Source: Bradysia coprophila
Taxonomy: Eukaryota; Arthropoda; Insecta; Diptera; Sciaridae
Length of the DNA: 64,000 bases
Direction of reading: 5' to 3'
Assembly (NCBI RefSeq): GCF_014529535.1
Contig: NW_023503874.1
Coordinates: 36,413 to 100,412, forward strand
Shown: piece after piece, positions 47,181-57,948 of the stretch
How positions within the stretch are numbered: position 1 is the stretch's first letter
How the letters are laid out: each line of letters opens with the position of its first letter
The notes under the pieces: model-generated
Seen by the model: only the letters and a program-made list of their open reading frames with translations
Told to the model about the DNA's origin: nothing
Databases searched by the model: none
Made by a program: the position numbers and the translations under genes

Positions 47181-48721
47181 TCGGAAAACTACCAGAAACT
47201 AGTGCCCTTGCAGGAAAGGTTCCGGGAGTTGGAGCGAGTGCATTTTACTTATCATGCTTGCTAAAGGAGCCGAAAGGGGAAAATGTCTATTCAAGGAAGA
47301 AAGCTGACGTCTACTTCCACTTCTTTTACTTTTGGCCCCCTTAGTAAGCATGACGAACTAAATGCTTTCGGTCTTTGTCCTTGTTTGTGTTTATTACGTA
47401 ATGAAAAATCACATTTTCATGTATTTATTGTCCTCAGCTTCGCCTCGTATCGAAGAGAGGTGTAAACGTGAGTGCGTACTTTATGAATGGCCTCTTATCT
47501 ATTACTAGCCCTTTATCTAAACAGCAAGAGAATAATTTTCTGGTCTGTGTGTTGTCCAATCTCAAATTTTTCTTTAAAAAATTGTTGAATTTTGTGACCT
47601 ATTTTTGGCCAGGACAGTTTTTGAATCGATTTTTCAATTTGAAGCCATGATGCCAAATTTTTGGTCAATTGAAAAAAAAAATTATTCATGCTGTACGATA
47701 CTATAGTTTTCTCACCAACCATGATGGCTTCAATGAAAAAAAAAACAATTTTAAACAATGTGTTGGCTTCAGATACAATTCTCATCTAATTTATCAATCA
47801 ATCGTTATCATTGAACAATTCCAAACGTTCTCAATCAATCAAATGTAAAAAAAGAAATTTTTGTCGTTTCCCGCAGCACTCATCATGATAAGTGAATGAG
47901 TGATAAATTTACATTTTTGATAGTCAATTATTTTCGGCCACTTGGTGGTACAATCTCAAGTTCAATTCATCAAAATGATAAGTGCAGGGATCGGAACCGA
48001 GGAAAAATCTTCTGAAATATGATATCTTGTGCAAGAGAACGTTTGCAATAATGCGAAAGTAGGTAAAGCAGCACTCTATTGACATGTAGTAGGTCAATTG
48101 AGGTTATGGTTGTGTGGATGTTATTGTTCGTTTTCGGCCTGTCAAAAATCGTTTCAATTTGGTGCAAAATTTGAATACGAATTAGCGAACTCAAATTTTC
48201 CGCCAAAATGTCATTGCCAGGGAACATCGATGACTTTAAAAGTGGCCTCAAATTCGTCCATTTTCATTCCGTTTTACCTCCGTGCACGTGACAGTTATCA
48301 TTTCAAACAATATGCTCTATGGTATGAAATGCCAGCTGTCATGTACACTGAGGCAAAATGGATGATTGTGAATTCAGACTTCAAAGTCTGATTAATCTAA
48401 AATTATGTTCTGGCAGTATATCGAATTAGCATTGTATTCGTAGACAAAACCGGACTACCCGAATCGTAATACGGCTCGTATAAACTACGCAGCTTGGTAT
48501 TAATACGCTCTCTTACCAGACCAGTGGTATCAGCTGAATGCATTTTGTGTATTATTTGCAACGAGATCACAGTAACGTTCCTGTACCGTCATTTCGGTAT
48601 GCGCGTAATAATGAATCAATAAAAATCGAACGTCTTTCTTATCAACCACTACTTTCCAGTAATCTTATCAAACCACACTTTCCAGTAATCTAATCAGCTA
48701 CTCGAACCCACAGCAGCTTCC

Positions 48722-48730
48722 TATAAAAGG
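48722..48730 (+). promoter_or_regulatory. TATA box of LPMO gene 1
   Basis: TATAAAAGG exactly 54 bp upstream of the ATG. The same box and spacing occur in front of the other two copies. Confidence 0.85.
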
Positions 48731-48775
48731 CAAGCAAATTGTTCATTTGGCTAAGTCTAAAACTTCTGAATCAAA

Positions 48776-49462
48776 ATGAAGTTCGCATTACTTATCTTCG
48801 CTGCTGGGCTCGCCCTTGTTGAACCACACGGTTACGTGCACACTCCACTCTCCAGAACGTCTATTTTCCGTAGACCAAACGAGTTCCCTGGAGCTCAACA
48901 ACCCTTCTGGTGGGACGATACAGGTGTATGGTGCGGAAATGTTCAACAAAATCAACAATACTCCACTTGCGGTACGCCTGCCACACATTAATGACAATAA
49001 TTTTCCCCAAACTAACTTTGTGATTTAAACATTACAGGACGTTGCGGTGATGCCCCAGGAAACACTCATGCCCAACAAGGAGGTAGATACGACAAAGGTA
49101 TCATCACTGGAACATACAACGCTGGACAGGTCATCAACGCTATTGTTGAATTCACTGCCAATCATCGTGGTGGTTTCATGTTCGAACTTTGCCCACAAGT
49201 GAGTGAGAACAACAACTGCTTCCAACGTCTCAGAATCAACAGCGCCGATAGAGGAGTCCGAGACAACAACTGGGCCTGCTCAGGAGGAGACCACCAAAAC
49301 GGACAAATGCGTGTTGCCATTCAATTGCCAGCTGGTGTCAGATGCACAAGATGCACACTCCGTTGGACATACAGAACTTCATACCCACCAGCACCAGATG
49401 CATGCTGGAATCCAAACAACGCTCAGACCTTCAGAAACTGCGTCGATATCAGAATCAACTAG
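48776..49462 (+). CDS. AA15 lytic polysaccharide monooxygenase, copy 1
   Basis: Two exons, 48776-48971 and 49038-49462, around a 66-nt intron; 206 residues. Residues 1-17 are a signal peptide, so the mature protein would begin at His18 (HGYVHTPLSR), the N-terminal copper ligand of the histidine brace. The second ligand is His108 in EFTANHRGGFMFELCP. The axial position is probably Phe197 in TFRNCVDIRI. Cysteine-rich segments (STCGRCGDAPGN, CTRCTLRWTYRTSYP, DACWNP) fit the chitin-binding type-4/AA15 fold, and the length equals a catalytic domain with no extra binding module. AA15 enzymes oxidatively cleave chitin or cellulose and in insects act in gut digestion or cuticle turnover. The donor GTACGC was chosen because it alone continues the CGRCGD frame. 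Pro17 before the cleavage site is unusual for signal peptidase. Confidence 0.93.
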
Positions 49463-51280
49463 ATTTCCCATTCTTGACTTGTCACTTCGGTTATGACCTT
49501 GCCATGAAAAATATATCATTTTAAAATCAAACAAAGCCACGTTTTTTGTCTTAACATCATCTAGACCCCACAAAACGAAAGTGTGTATCGCTTTCAACGT
49601 TGAGTGTGTGCTGATACTGATACTGAAGTTCGAAAATAGCTCGAAGGTGATAAGGCAGAAACGCCTGATGAATTTGTAAAAAGTAAATTCATTGAATGAT
49701 CGGCTTAATGGGCTTAACCCATAGTCATGTCGTCGCAATGAATGGTGCCATTAGAACAGCAGATGCGTAAAATATGGAATGAGCAATGCTCGCTCTATCA
49801 CCGAAGCTAACTGTGACGTAAGTCAAATAGAGAGAAAGAGAAAGAGAGCATTGTAACGTCTGACTTGTATGCAACGACGTCATCACTCATTTAAAGGAAC
49901 TGCGGCTTCTTAACACACAATAACAGCAATAGTTAGTACGTGAGCACTTGTTGGGCATTTGTTGTGTATCTGGTTTTCAAGAGCAAATACACTCAAAATA
50001 CTTAGCGATTGTCTGTTTTTCTTTGTCCCACACGTTTGACACGTTTGTTATGTTAAGTATCGTTTCCACTTAAAGATGTTCAAGCACCGTGAAAGATTTC
50101 TGTTGGTTCAAATTCGTCTCTCACGATTTTAACAAATGCAAATCTTTCACGGAGCTCTCTTACGACTTCGCCTCGGGTCGACAATGCTTAGTATATACGC
50201 TTCAACAATACGTTCGGTATAATTGTATGCCTCTATAGTCACTGCTTGATGTTCTGAAAAGTTTGGGTGTCGGGGGTTCGAATTCTGGTCTGTGCAACAT
50301 TTTTATTTATAAAAATTTAGTCTTTGTTGAAGGTAATAGGTTCAATAGCGTGCGAAACAAAGTTCGCATTTCGCTGCCGTCCTGTAACACAGTGAAATGA
50401 AAACTCTCAAAACGACATTAAATGGATGCGGAAAGATGATGATTATGGCTTGGAATTTTGAAAAGTTGTATCTGTTTTAGACGGTTGATAGTATTAGACA
50501 CAACAGTCTATTGACATACACTAGATCTGTTCCTAGGTTATTTCAGCTGTCAAATCGCCATACATAGATAAACGAAAAAATTATTGTTCGCAAAAGCATT
50601 GAGGTTATCACGGCAGAGGTAAATTAAACCAGGCAGGAGCAGTCGATTTGAAGAGGGACCTAAATGCATAAGTAGGCCTTTGATTTTGGTACAAAACGCT
50701 TACTAATACAAATGAATGAAACCAATACGTAAACGATTGTAACGGGATTTAGGACCATCCTTTGAATGTATTTGCTTTTTTTGCTCCTGACTGGTTTACT
50801 TTACTCTGCCGTGAGGTTATGGTTAAGCGTTTCTAAACAAAGATTTTTTGGCGCAAAATTTGAATACGATTTAGCGAATTTAAATTTTATGCAAAAATGT
50901 CATTGACTGGGAAGCACTGAATTGACTGGAATTGATCGATGATTTTAAAAACTCTGATAAATCTAAAATTATGTTCTGGAATTAGCATTATATTCCTAGA
51001 CAAGGCCGGATTGACCTAATGGTTAAATCGGGCACGTCCGATTGCGCCTTTCCTTTTTAGGTGCACTAATACTAACGTCTCGTATAAACTACTCAGCATG
51101 ATATCAATTTTGTATATTATTTGCAAAGAGATCGCAATGACGTTCCATTTCTACATAATGCGCGTAATAATGAATCAATAAAAATCGAACACCTTCCTTA
51201 TCAACCACTACTTTCCAGTAATCTTATCAAACCACACTTTCCAGTAATCTAATCAACTACTCGAACCCACGGCAGCTTCC
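49463..51280. other. spacer between LPMO 1 and 2
   Basis: 49500-49735 is the conserved 3' flank (AAACGAAAGTGTGTATCGCT, CAGAAACGCCTGATGAATTT). 50085-50160 is a small inverted pair around TCTCACGATTTT and TCTTTCACGG. 50265-50290 has a B-box-like GGTTCGAATTC without a convincing A-box. 50500-51280 is the repeated upstream flank carrying a MITE. Confidence 0.5.
50609..50812. mobile_element. hAT-like MITE, CACGGCAGAG type, copy 2
   Basis: Same TIR family as 43679-43880 (CACGGCAGAGGTAAAT; right end TTTACTCTGCCGTG). Flanked by GAGGTTAT on both sides (50601-50608 and 50813-50820, the last sharing the terminal G). The corresponding flank of LPMO 1 near 48102 has a single AGGTTATGG, so it lacks the insertion. 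Confidence 0.88.
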
Positions 51281-51289
51281 TATAAAAGG
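51281..51289 (+). promoter_or_regulatory. TATA box of LPMO gene 2
   Basis: TATAAAAGG, 54 bp upstream of the ATG, in the same promoter context as copies 1 and 3. Confidence 0.85.
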
Positions 51290-51334
51290 CCAGCAAATCG
51301 TTCATTTGGCTAAGTCTAAAACTTCTGAATCAAA

Positions 51335-52022
51335 ATGAAGTTCGCATTACTTATCTTCGCTGCTGGGCTCGCCCTTGTTGAACCACACGGTTACGTGCAC
51401 ACTCCACTCTCCAGAACGTCTATTTTCCGTAGACCAAACGAGTTCCCTGGAGCTCAACAACCCTTCTGGTGGGACGACACAGGTGTATGGTGCGGAAATG
51501 TTCAACAAAATCAACAATACTCCACTTGCGGTACGCCCGCCACACATTAATGACAATAATTTTCACCCAAACTAACTTTGTGATTTAAACATTACAGGAC
51601 GTTGCGGTGATGCCCCAGGAAACACTCATGCCCAACAAGGAGGTAGATACGACAAAGGTATCATCACTGGAACATACAACGCTGGACAAGTCATCAACGC
51701 CATTGTTGAATTCACTGCCAATCATCGTGGTGGTTTCATGTTCGAACTTTGCCCACAAGTGAGTGAGAACAACAACTGCTTCCAACGTCTCAGAATCAAC
51801 AGCGCCGATAGAGGAGTCCGAGACAACAACTGGGCCTGCTCAGGTGGCGACCACCAAAACGGACAAATGCGTGTTGCCATTCAATTGCCAGCTGGTGTCC
51901 GATGCACAAGATGCACCCTCCGTTGGACATACAGAACTTCATACCCACCAGCACCAGATGCATGCTGGAATCCAAACAACGCTCAGACTTTCAGAAACTG
52001 CGTCGATATCAGAATCAACTAG
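51335..52022 (+). CDS. AA15 lytic polysaccharide monooxygenase, copy 2
   Basis: Exons 51335-51530 and 51598-52022 with a 67-nt intron; 206 residues. The deduced protein appears identical to copy 1 through the signal peptide, His18, His108 and the C-terminal DIRIN. Nucleotide changes seen are silent (for example GGTGGC for GGAGGA in the CSGGD segment). The intron differs from copy 1 by about one insertion. Identity of coding sequence, intron and promoter alongside more diverged distal spacers points to recent duplication or gene conversion. Confidence 0.93.
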
Positions 52023-54082
52023 ATTTCCCATTCTTGAATTTGTCACTTCGGTCATGACCTTGCTTTGAAAAATATATCAATTTAAAATCAAACGAAAACA
52101 CGCTTTTTTTTGTCTTAAGCCCCACAATGCTCCAAAACGAAAGTGTGTATCGCTTTCAACGTTGAGTGTGTGCTGATACTGAAGTTCGAAAATAGCTCGA
52201 AGGTGATAGGGCAGAAACGCCTGATGAATTTGTAAAATGGTAACATTCGAGAACACAAATTCAGGCACAAATTATAGTCTTCGCATAGAGCATTCATCAG
52301 CAATGTTTACATAATATAAGTGACGCTACATCTAGCATCTAATCGATCGAGTACGTGTGATATTCGGAATCCGAATTTCGGATAAAGTAATGTTTTCTCA
52401 TGTGGATGGAAGCCTCGCCTTCAGCTCAGAATACAAACTCACCATTGTCTCGTGAGAATTTTTTCTCACTTAGTCATTAGCTACGGGGTGTCACTGTGTA
52501 TTTTGAGCGCAAAGGGATTTTCTAAAACAAAATCCACAAGGGATTTTCAAGCATTTTTAAACGACTTTCAAGGGTTTTCTCACTATCTCAAGTATTTTTT
52601 GTAGATTTTCAACGAATTTGAGCATTTTCTCAACAACGATTTTCTTTGTTTATAAACTACCCACAGCTCATATGAAGAATTTATGTAGAATCGCTGTTGA
52701 TGTGATGAATGTCTAGCATTCGAATTAACCACGTATAATGATGACTTAGTCATCAGTGGTTGACGATTCAACAAATGTAGATACATTGCACTTCGTATTT
52801 ACCACGGTGTTAATGGTATTAAGTTATGGAAGTTCTAATTAAGTCAGATCTTTTGTAAGAATAGCAAAACGCGTCTGTTTAAGACAATAGCTTTTTCATG
52901 ATTCATTTCCGAAAATGAGGGAGTTTTGAGATTTTTCTCGGATTTTCGGCCCCTAACATGAAATTTTTTTTGAATATCGGTTTTGGACGATTGATTTTAG
53001 GCACTTTCCTTTCACTTTGTTCGGGACTGAGGAAATTTTAGGTTAATTTGAAATTTATGTTACATTTGCAAGGAACGTACGGGGCTTCGTAATTGCGCCA
53101 TACGCAATTTCGAAGATGTGCGCTGCGCATTTCATAATAATTTTACTTTAACTACGATTACGGGCGTAATAGGCTTACGGTCAAAGTAGGGCGACGGACG
53201 CATGAAAAACTTAATACGTATACTTTCGGTGTTTGTCCTTGTTACGTAAATGACTAAAGTGGTTGCATACCTCGCCGCGGTGTAATGAATTTCGTGTGTA
53301 AAGTTGTGTTCATGACATAATGAAAAGTCACACTTTCATGTGTTTATTGTCAGCTTCGCCTCACCTCGTATCAACAAACTTTACACACGAAAACTTGAGC
53401 TTTTCGTTCCTAATTATGAGTCTATTCATGAAGTCTGAAGAGCAAGTGGTCTTGTAGACAAACAACTTGCTCTACGTTCGTTTAAAAAAAATCCATACAT
53501 TTCTGCGTGCAATAGGGAAGACAGGTCTAAAAGTGCATGCGTACTTTACAAATGGCTCCTATCTAAATAGCAAGAGAAATAATAAATAATTGTGATCGCA
53601 CATATTTTGGCCAAATGAAGAAAAAGGTAAATCATGTTTCCTACGATAGTTTGCTCCAACTCTCCAAGAAGCAACATGAAAAAACGATTTTAAACAATGT
53701 GTTGGCTTCAGATACAATTTTCAGCTAATTATCATTGATAATTTATCAATCAAGCATTATCACTGAACAATTCCAGAAGTCAATCATAAATGTAAAGAAA
53801 TATTTATTTTTTTGTTTCCCGCATCTTTCGTAATGATAAGTGAATAAGTGATAAATTTACATTTTTGATAGTCAATTATTTTCGGCCACTTGGTGGTACA
53901 ATCTCAAGTTCAATTCATCAAAATGATAAGTGCAGGGATCGGAACCGAGGAAAAATATTCTGAAATATGAAAAATACCAAAATCAAAATAGATTTGGTGG
54001 TCCAAGGTACAGTAGAACGTTTGCAATAGTGCGAAAGTCGGGAAAACAGTAGTCTGTTGACATACAATAGGTATGTTCCAAG
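52023..54082. other. spacer between LPMO 2 and 3, left half
   Basis: 52030-52270 repeats the LPMO 3' flank. 52905-53040 is a repeat shared with 32630-32780. 53820-53956 is a copy of 47866-48008. No gene could be supported. Confidence 0.5.
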
Positions 54083-54908
54083 AAGGCATGAGCGCCGCTG
54101 AAAATAAGCCGCCGATCAAGCCGCCGCCGGCAATTTTTGAGCAAGCCGCGCCGCAGCCGAGCCGGTGCTAAAAACACGGCTCAAGCCGGCTTGAAACGGC
54201 TGGAAAATGAAATAAAGATTTCGAAAGGTGAATGGGTGAAATAATCTTGAAAACCGAGATTCCTGTTGATCCTAAGCACCTCAAGTACATTTTGATTTTT
54301 TTTTTTCATAATTAAGAAAATTTTCTTGAATTTTCATGAATTTTCCAGAATGGTATATTACGTCCTCGCTTCTAAGTTTGTTGTTTTGGCAAGTATGACC
54401 TTTGCGGAACGAGCCGAAGGCGCACAATCAGTTAATTTACAAATTTGAGAAAACTTTATCGATCTTTGCGAATTTTGTCGATTTTTTTTCTTTTCAATTT
54501 TTACTTGATTTTCGTGAGCTTTCGATTTCTTCTCGAAAACCATTTTCTTAATGAGTTAAATGAGTGTACCGGAGCATGATTTTCCATTTAGTTCAAGTTT
54601 TGAGGCAATAAAACTTGACGTGTTAGTGAACCTTAGACTTAGAGACTTGCTTGTAACAAGACCAGTTCCACTTGCACTTTGAACAACCTAATCTACCTAC
54701 ATTTTCGCTTTCCGTACAATTTCATTTTCATGCTTACTAGTTCATTTTCCATGAATTTATCTAAACGTTTTTATTTTGAAAAAAAGTTAAAAGGAACCTC
54801 CAGCCGAGCCGTTTTAAGCCGGCCGGCTCAAGCCGATTTTTTCGCCGCCGCCGAGAATTTTTTTTCGGGTAGCCGCCGCCGAGGTTTTTCCGTCGGCGCT
54901 CATGCCTG
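54083..54908. mobile_element. hAT-like MITE with GCCGCCG microrepeat ends
   Basis: Ends AAGGCATGAGCGCCG and CGGCGCTCATGCCTG, with GCCGCCG/CCGGC words inward on both sides and a non-repetitive AT-rich middle (about 54200-54790). The exact 8-bp target-site duplication is GTTCCAAG (54075-54082 and 54909-54916). The related repeat at 17022-17029 has a single GTTCCAAG and no insertion. Confidence 0.92.
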
Positions 54909-54916
54909 GTTCCAAG

Positions 54917-55819
54917 GTCATTTGGGCTGTTATAGCGTCATTCGTAGAGCCATAACCAAAAAATTATTGTTAATATCGTTTTTACCGTACGGTGGAACAA
55001 ACCTGTTGGTTTGTTGTTATAAAAAACACATTTGACAGTTTTTTAAGAGTTTTAAAAGTCGTCGATGTTCCCGGTCAACACGGCAGAGTAAAATAAACCA
55101 GGCAGTAACGGTTCATTTTCGAAACGTCAAATAAGGGACCTAATACACGGTATGAAAATGAACTCAAATGAACATAAATTGAAAAATTTTATTCGCAAAA
55201 AATATGGGGCTACTAGATTATTCAGGTCCCCAGTCAAATCAGCGCTCTCCTGCCTGGTTAACTTTTCCCTGTCGTGCTGTCAATTAAGTGCAGCCAATGA
55301 TTTTTTGGGGCAGATTTTCTGCAAAAATGTTATTGAGTGGAATGCACTGAATTGGCTGGAATTGATCGACGATTTTAAAAACTCTGTTAAATCTAAAATT
55401 ATGTCCTGACAGTATATAGAATTAGCATTATATTCCGAGACAAGGCTGGAGTGGCCATATGGCAAACCAGATTGCGTCTTTCATTTTTTCGTTAGGATTC
55501 TTATATTCACGCCTCTTGCGCCTTCTCGTAACCCTGTTCCTAGAAATTGTAACATTTGCTATAGCACCACCATGCACCGTAGTTTATACTAGAAGTACCA
55601 GCGTTAGCTCTTGTAATACCGACACATCTCGTATAAACTACGTAGCATGACATTAATACGCTCCGTTACCCCTGGCAGCAGAATGCACAGAAATCATATG
55701 ACGTCCCTGTATCGCCATTTCTATATGCGCGTAATAAAATGAATCGATAAAAATCTAACGCCTTATCAACCACTACTTTCCCGTAATCTTATCAACTACT
55801 CGAACCCACGGCAGCTTCC
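54917..55819. other. spacer between LPMO 2 and 3, right half
   Basis: Repeat sequence (GAGCCATAACCAAAAAATTA) is followed by a MITE (55079-55276) and then the shared LPMO upstream flank. No gene. Confidence 0.5.
55079..55276. mobile_element. hAT-like MITE, CACGGCAGAGTAAA type, copy 3
   Basis: Nearly the same internal sequence as 43679-43880 (GGGACCTAATACAC, TGGGGCTACTAGATTATTCA). Flanks do not give a perfect 8-bp repeat, so the target duplication has decayed or an end was rearranged. Confidence 0.82.
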
Positions 55820-55828
55820 TATAAAAGG
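55820..55828 (+). promoter_or_regulatory. TATA box of LPMO gene 3
   Basis: TATAAAAGG, again 54 bp upstream of the ATG. Confidence 0.85.
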
Positions 55829-55873
55829 CAAGCAAATCGTTCATTTGTCTAAGTCTAAAACTTCTGAATCAAA

Positions 55874-56561
55874 ATGAAGTTCGCATTACTTATCTTCGCT
55901 GCTGGGCTCGCCCTTGTTGAACCACACGGTTACGTGCACACTCCACTCTCCAGAACGTCTATTTTCCGTAGACCAAACGAGTTCCCTGGAGCTCAACAAC
56001 CCTTCTGGTGGGACGACACAGGTGTATGGTGCGGAAATGTTCAACAAAATCAACAATACTCCACTTGCGGTACGCCCGCCACACATCAATTCCAATAATT
56101 TTCACCCAAACTAACTTCGTGATTTAAATATTGCAGGACGTTGCGGTGATGCCCCAGGAAACACTCATGCCCAACAAGGAGGTAGATACGACAAAGGTAT
56201 CATCACTGGAACATACAACGCTGGACAGGTCATCAACGCCATTGTTGAATTCACTGCCAATCATCGTGGTGGTTTCATGTTCGAACTTTGCCCACAAGTG
56301 AGTGAGAACAACAACTGCTTCCAACGTCTCAGAATCAACAGCGCCGATAGAGGAGTCCGAGACAACAACTGGGCCTGCTCAGGTGGAGACCACCAAAACG
56401 GACAAATGCGTGTTGCCATTCAATTGCCAGCTGGTGTCAGATGCACAAGATGCACACTCCGTTGGACATACAGAACATCATACCCACCAGCACCAGATGC
56501 ATGCTGGAATCCAAACAACGCTCAGACCTTCAGAAACTGCGTCGATATCAGAATCAACTAG
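55874..56561 (+). CDS. AA15 lytic polysaccharide monooxygenase, copy 3
   Basis: Exons 55874-56069 and 56137-56561 with a 67-nt intron; 206 residues with the same deduced mature sequence as copies 1 and 2, including His18, His108, Phe197 and all cysteines. The intron is the most diverged part: the in-frame TAA seen early in the introns of copies 1 and 2 is changed here, and ATTGCAG replaces ATTACAG. This contrast supports purifying selection or conversion acting on exons. Same predicted secreted chitin/cellulose-oxidising role. Confidence 0.93.
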
Positions 56562-57290
56562 ATTTCCCATTCTTGAATTTGTCACTTCGGTCATGACCTT
56601 GCTTTGAAAAATATATCAATTTAAAATCAAACGAAAACACGCTTTTTTTGTCTCACAACATAAATATCTAGACCCCTCAATGCTTTAAAACGAAAGTGTA
56701 TATCGCTTTCAACCTAGGGCAGAAACGCCTGATGAATTTGTAAAAAGAAAGTTTCATTAAATAGTGATCGGCTTAACCCATGGTGACATTATAACATATG
56801 TGTTGGATGAGCAAAAAAAATGTCATGGCAGTATAAAGAATTAGCATGCATTCCTAGACAAAGCTGGACCGGCCATATGGTTAAATCGGGCAAACCAGAT
56901 TGCACCTTTCATTAGCACCGTATGAAGTACAAATGAGCTCATAAGATTACGTCGCCGTGTGTAATTGATGGAACTTGAAGCAGACGGTAAGGGCAAAGTG
57001 TTTGTTTAAATCAGTTCCGATTTCAATTTTTTTTTCCTGAAATATAGTCGAAATAGTGAGGCTAAGTTCGAAGATGGGCATCGGGCCGACCCTTCGTGAG
57101 TTAGGGTCGCCTAAGTGTTTTGTGGATCAGTCAAAAAACCCTGAGGGTAAAAGTGACGCAAGTCCTTGTGTCTACTTACAAAATAACTGATATCACTGAG
57201 GGTGACGCATTCAACGCCTGTACGCAATAGTTTATCAACAAAAAATTCACGCACATAATTTAAGAAAGAAAATTTTACAAAAAAAAAATT
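56562..57290. other. 3' flank of LPMO 3
   Basis: 56575-56770 is the shared LPMO 3' flank in shortened form. 56840-56910 resembles 51000-51050 and 55430-55490 (GGCCATATGGTTAAATCGGG), part of the duplicated flank. No gene. Confidence 0.45.
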
Positions 57291-57376
57291 GTGTCACAAG
57301 TGGCAGATGTAGTGGAACGTACTGATAGGAAAATAGATAAAATATGTTCTGAATCATCTGCCACTTTGTGACGTAA
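57291..57376. mobile_element. short MITE, CACAAGTGGCAGATG ends, copy 1
   Basis: TIR TGTCACAAGTGGCAGATG faces CATCTGCCACTTTGTGACG about 65 bp later. Single termini of the same family occur near 21702 and 58380. Confidence 0.75.
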
Positions 57377-57539
57377 TTTTCCTGAAAAATTTTCTTCCTT
57401 AAATTTTTTCAGCATAAACGGAATCATCATACCAAACGTGTGGGACTGAGTAAAACCGACAGTCGCTAAACCACAAAAAGTTATGACAAAATCCACTGCA
57501 TCACCACTACATCACCACTGCACGTCGTTAAATACAATC

Positions 57540-57770
57540 ATACGTCAGACGTAACCTCTCTATTTGACTTACGTCACAGTTAGCTGAGGTGCTAGACAGA
57601 GCATTGCTCATTGCGACGACACCACTATGCCGATCAGTCAATGACATTTTTTTTACAAATGCATCAGACGTTTCTTCCTTATCACTCCAGTATCAGTATC
57701 AGAAAACACCCAAGGTTGAAAGCGATATAGACTTTCGTTTTAAAGCATTGAGGGGTCTAGATATTTATGG
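57540..57770 (-). repeat. inverted remnant of the LPMO 3' flank
   Basis: On the minus strand it matches 49560-49820: TCTAGACCCCTCAATGCTTT, AAACGAAAGTCTATATCGCT, and then the GAGCAATGCTC and GTGACGTAAGTCAAATAGAG segment. No LPMO coding sequence remains next to it. Confidence 0.7.
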
Positions 57771-57864
57771 AATTAATGTAAAGGTTGAAATAAAAAATTC
57801 AAAAAGGCAGTTGAAAATAAATAAATCCGAGTCACGGATGTTTGCAAAATTTATGCAATCAACC

Positions 57865-57948
57865 TTAATATGGTGAATCTGTTCATGATGTGTCCGAAAT
57901 ATTCTTTAGAATATTTCAGACACATCATGAACAGATTCACCATATTAA
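57865..57948. repeat. near-perfect 84-bp palindrome
   Basis: Left arm (40 nt) starts TTAATATGGTGAATCTGTTC. The right arm is its reverse complement with one C/T difference, around a TTTA loop. There are no nearby repeat boundaries and no other copy in the window. Confidence 0.9.

Larger units (their letters stand above)
46314..48721. other. region upstream of LPMO gene 1
   Basis: No gene seen other than small elements annotated separately (46449, 47063). 47866-48008 is duplicated at 53820-53956 (TTTTCGGCCACTTGGTGGTA). 48080-48240 is the repeat also found upstream of LPMO 2 and 3. About 48600-48775 is the proximal promoter, shared by all three LPMO genes. Confidence 0.5.

Noticed and set aside
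48816..49496. Other-frame ORFs over the LPMO exons
   Set aside because: The LPMO frame has clear family motifs and conserved splice sites; the others arise from near-identical copies of the same DNA.
50228..50305. Possible tRNA-like segment with GGTTCGAATTC
   Set aside because: The upstream A-box candidate is poor and the stems do not pair; left as a note in the LPMO spacer.
51000..51060. GGCCATATGGTTAAATCGGG-type sequence resembling a tRNA D-arm, repeated near 55450 and 56870
   Set aside because: It travels with the duplicated LPMO flanks and lacks a B-box.
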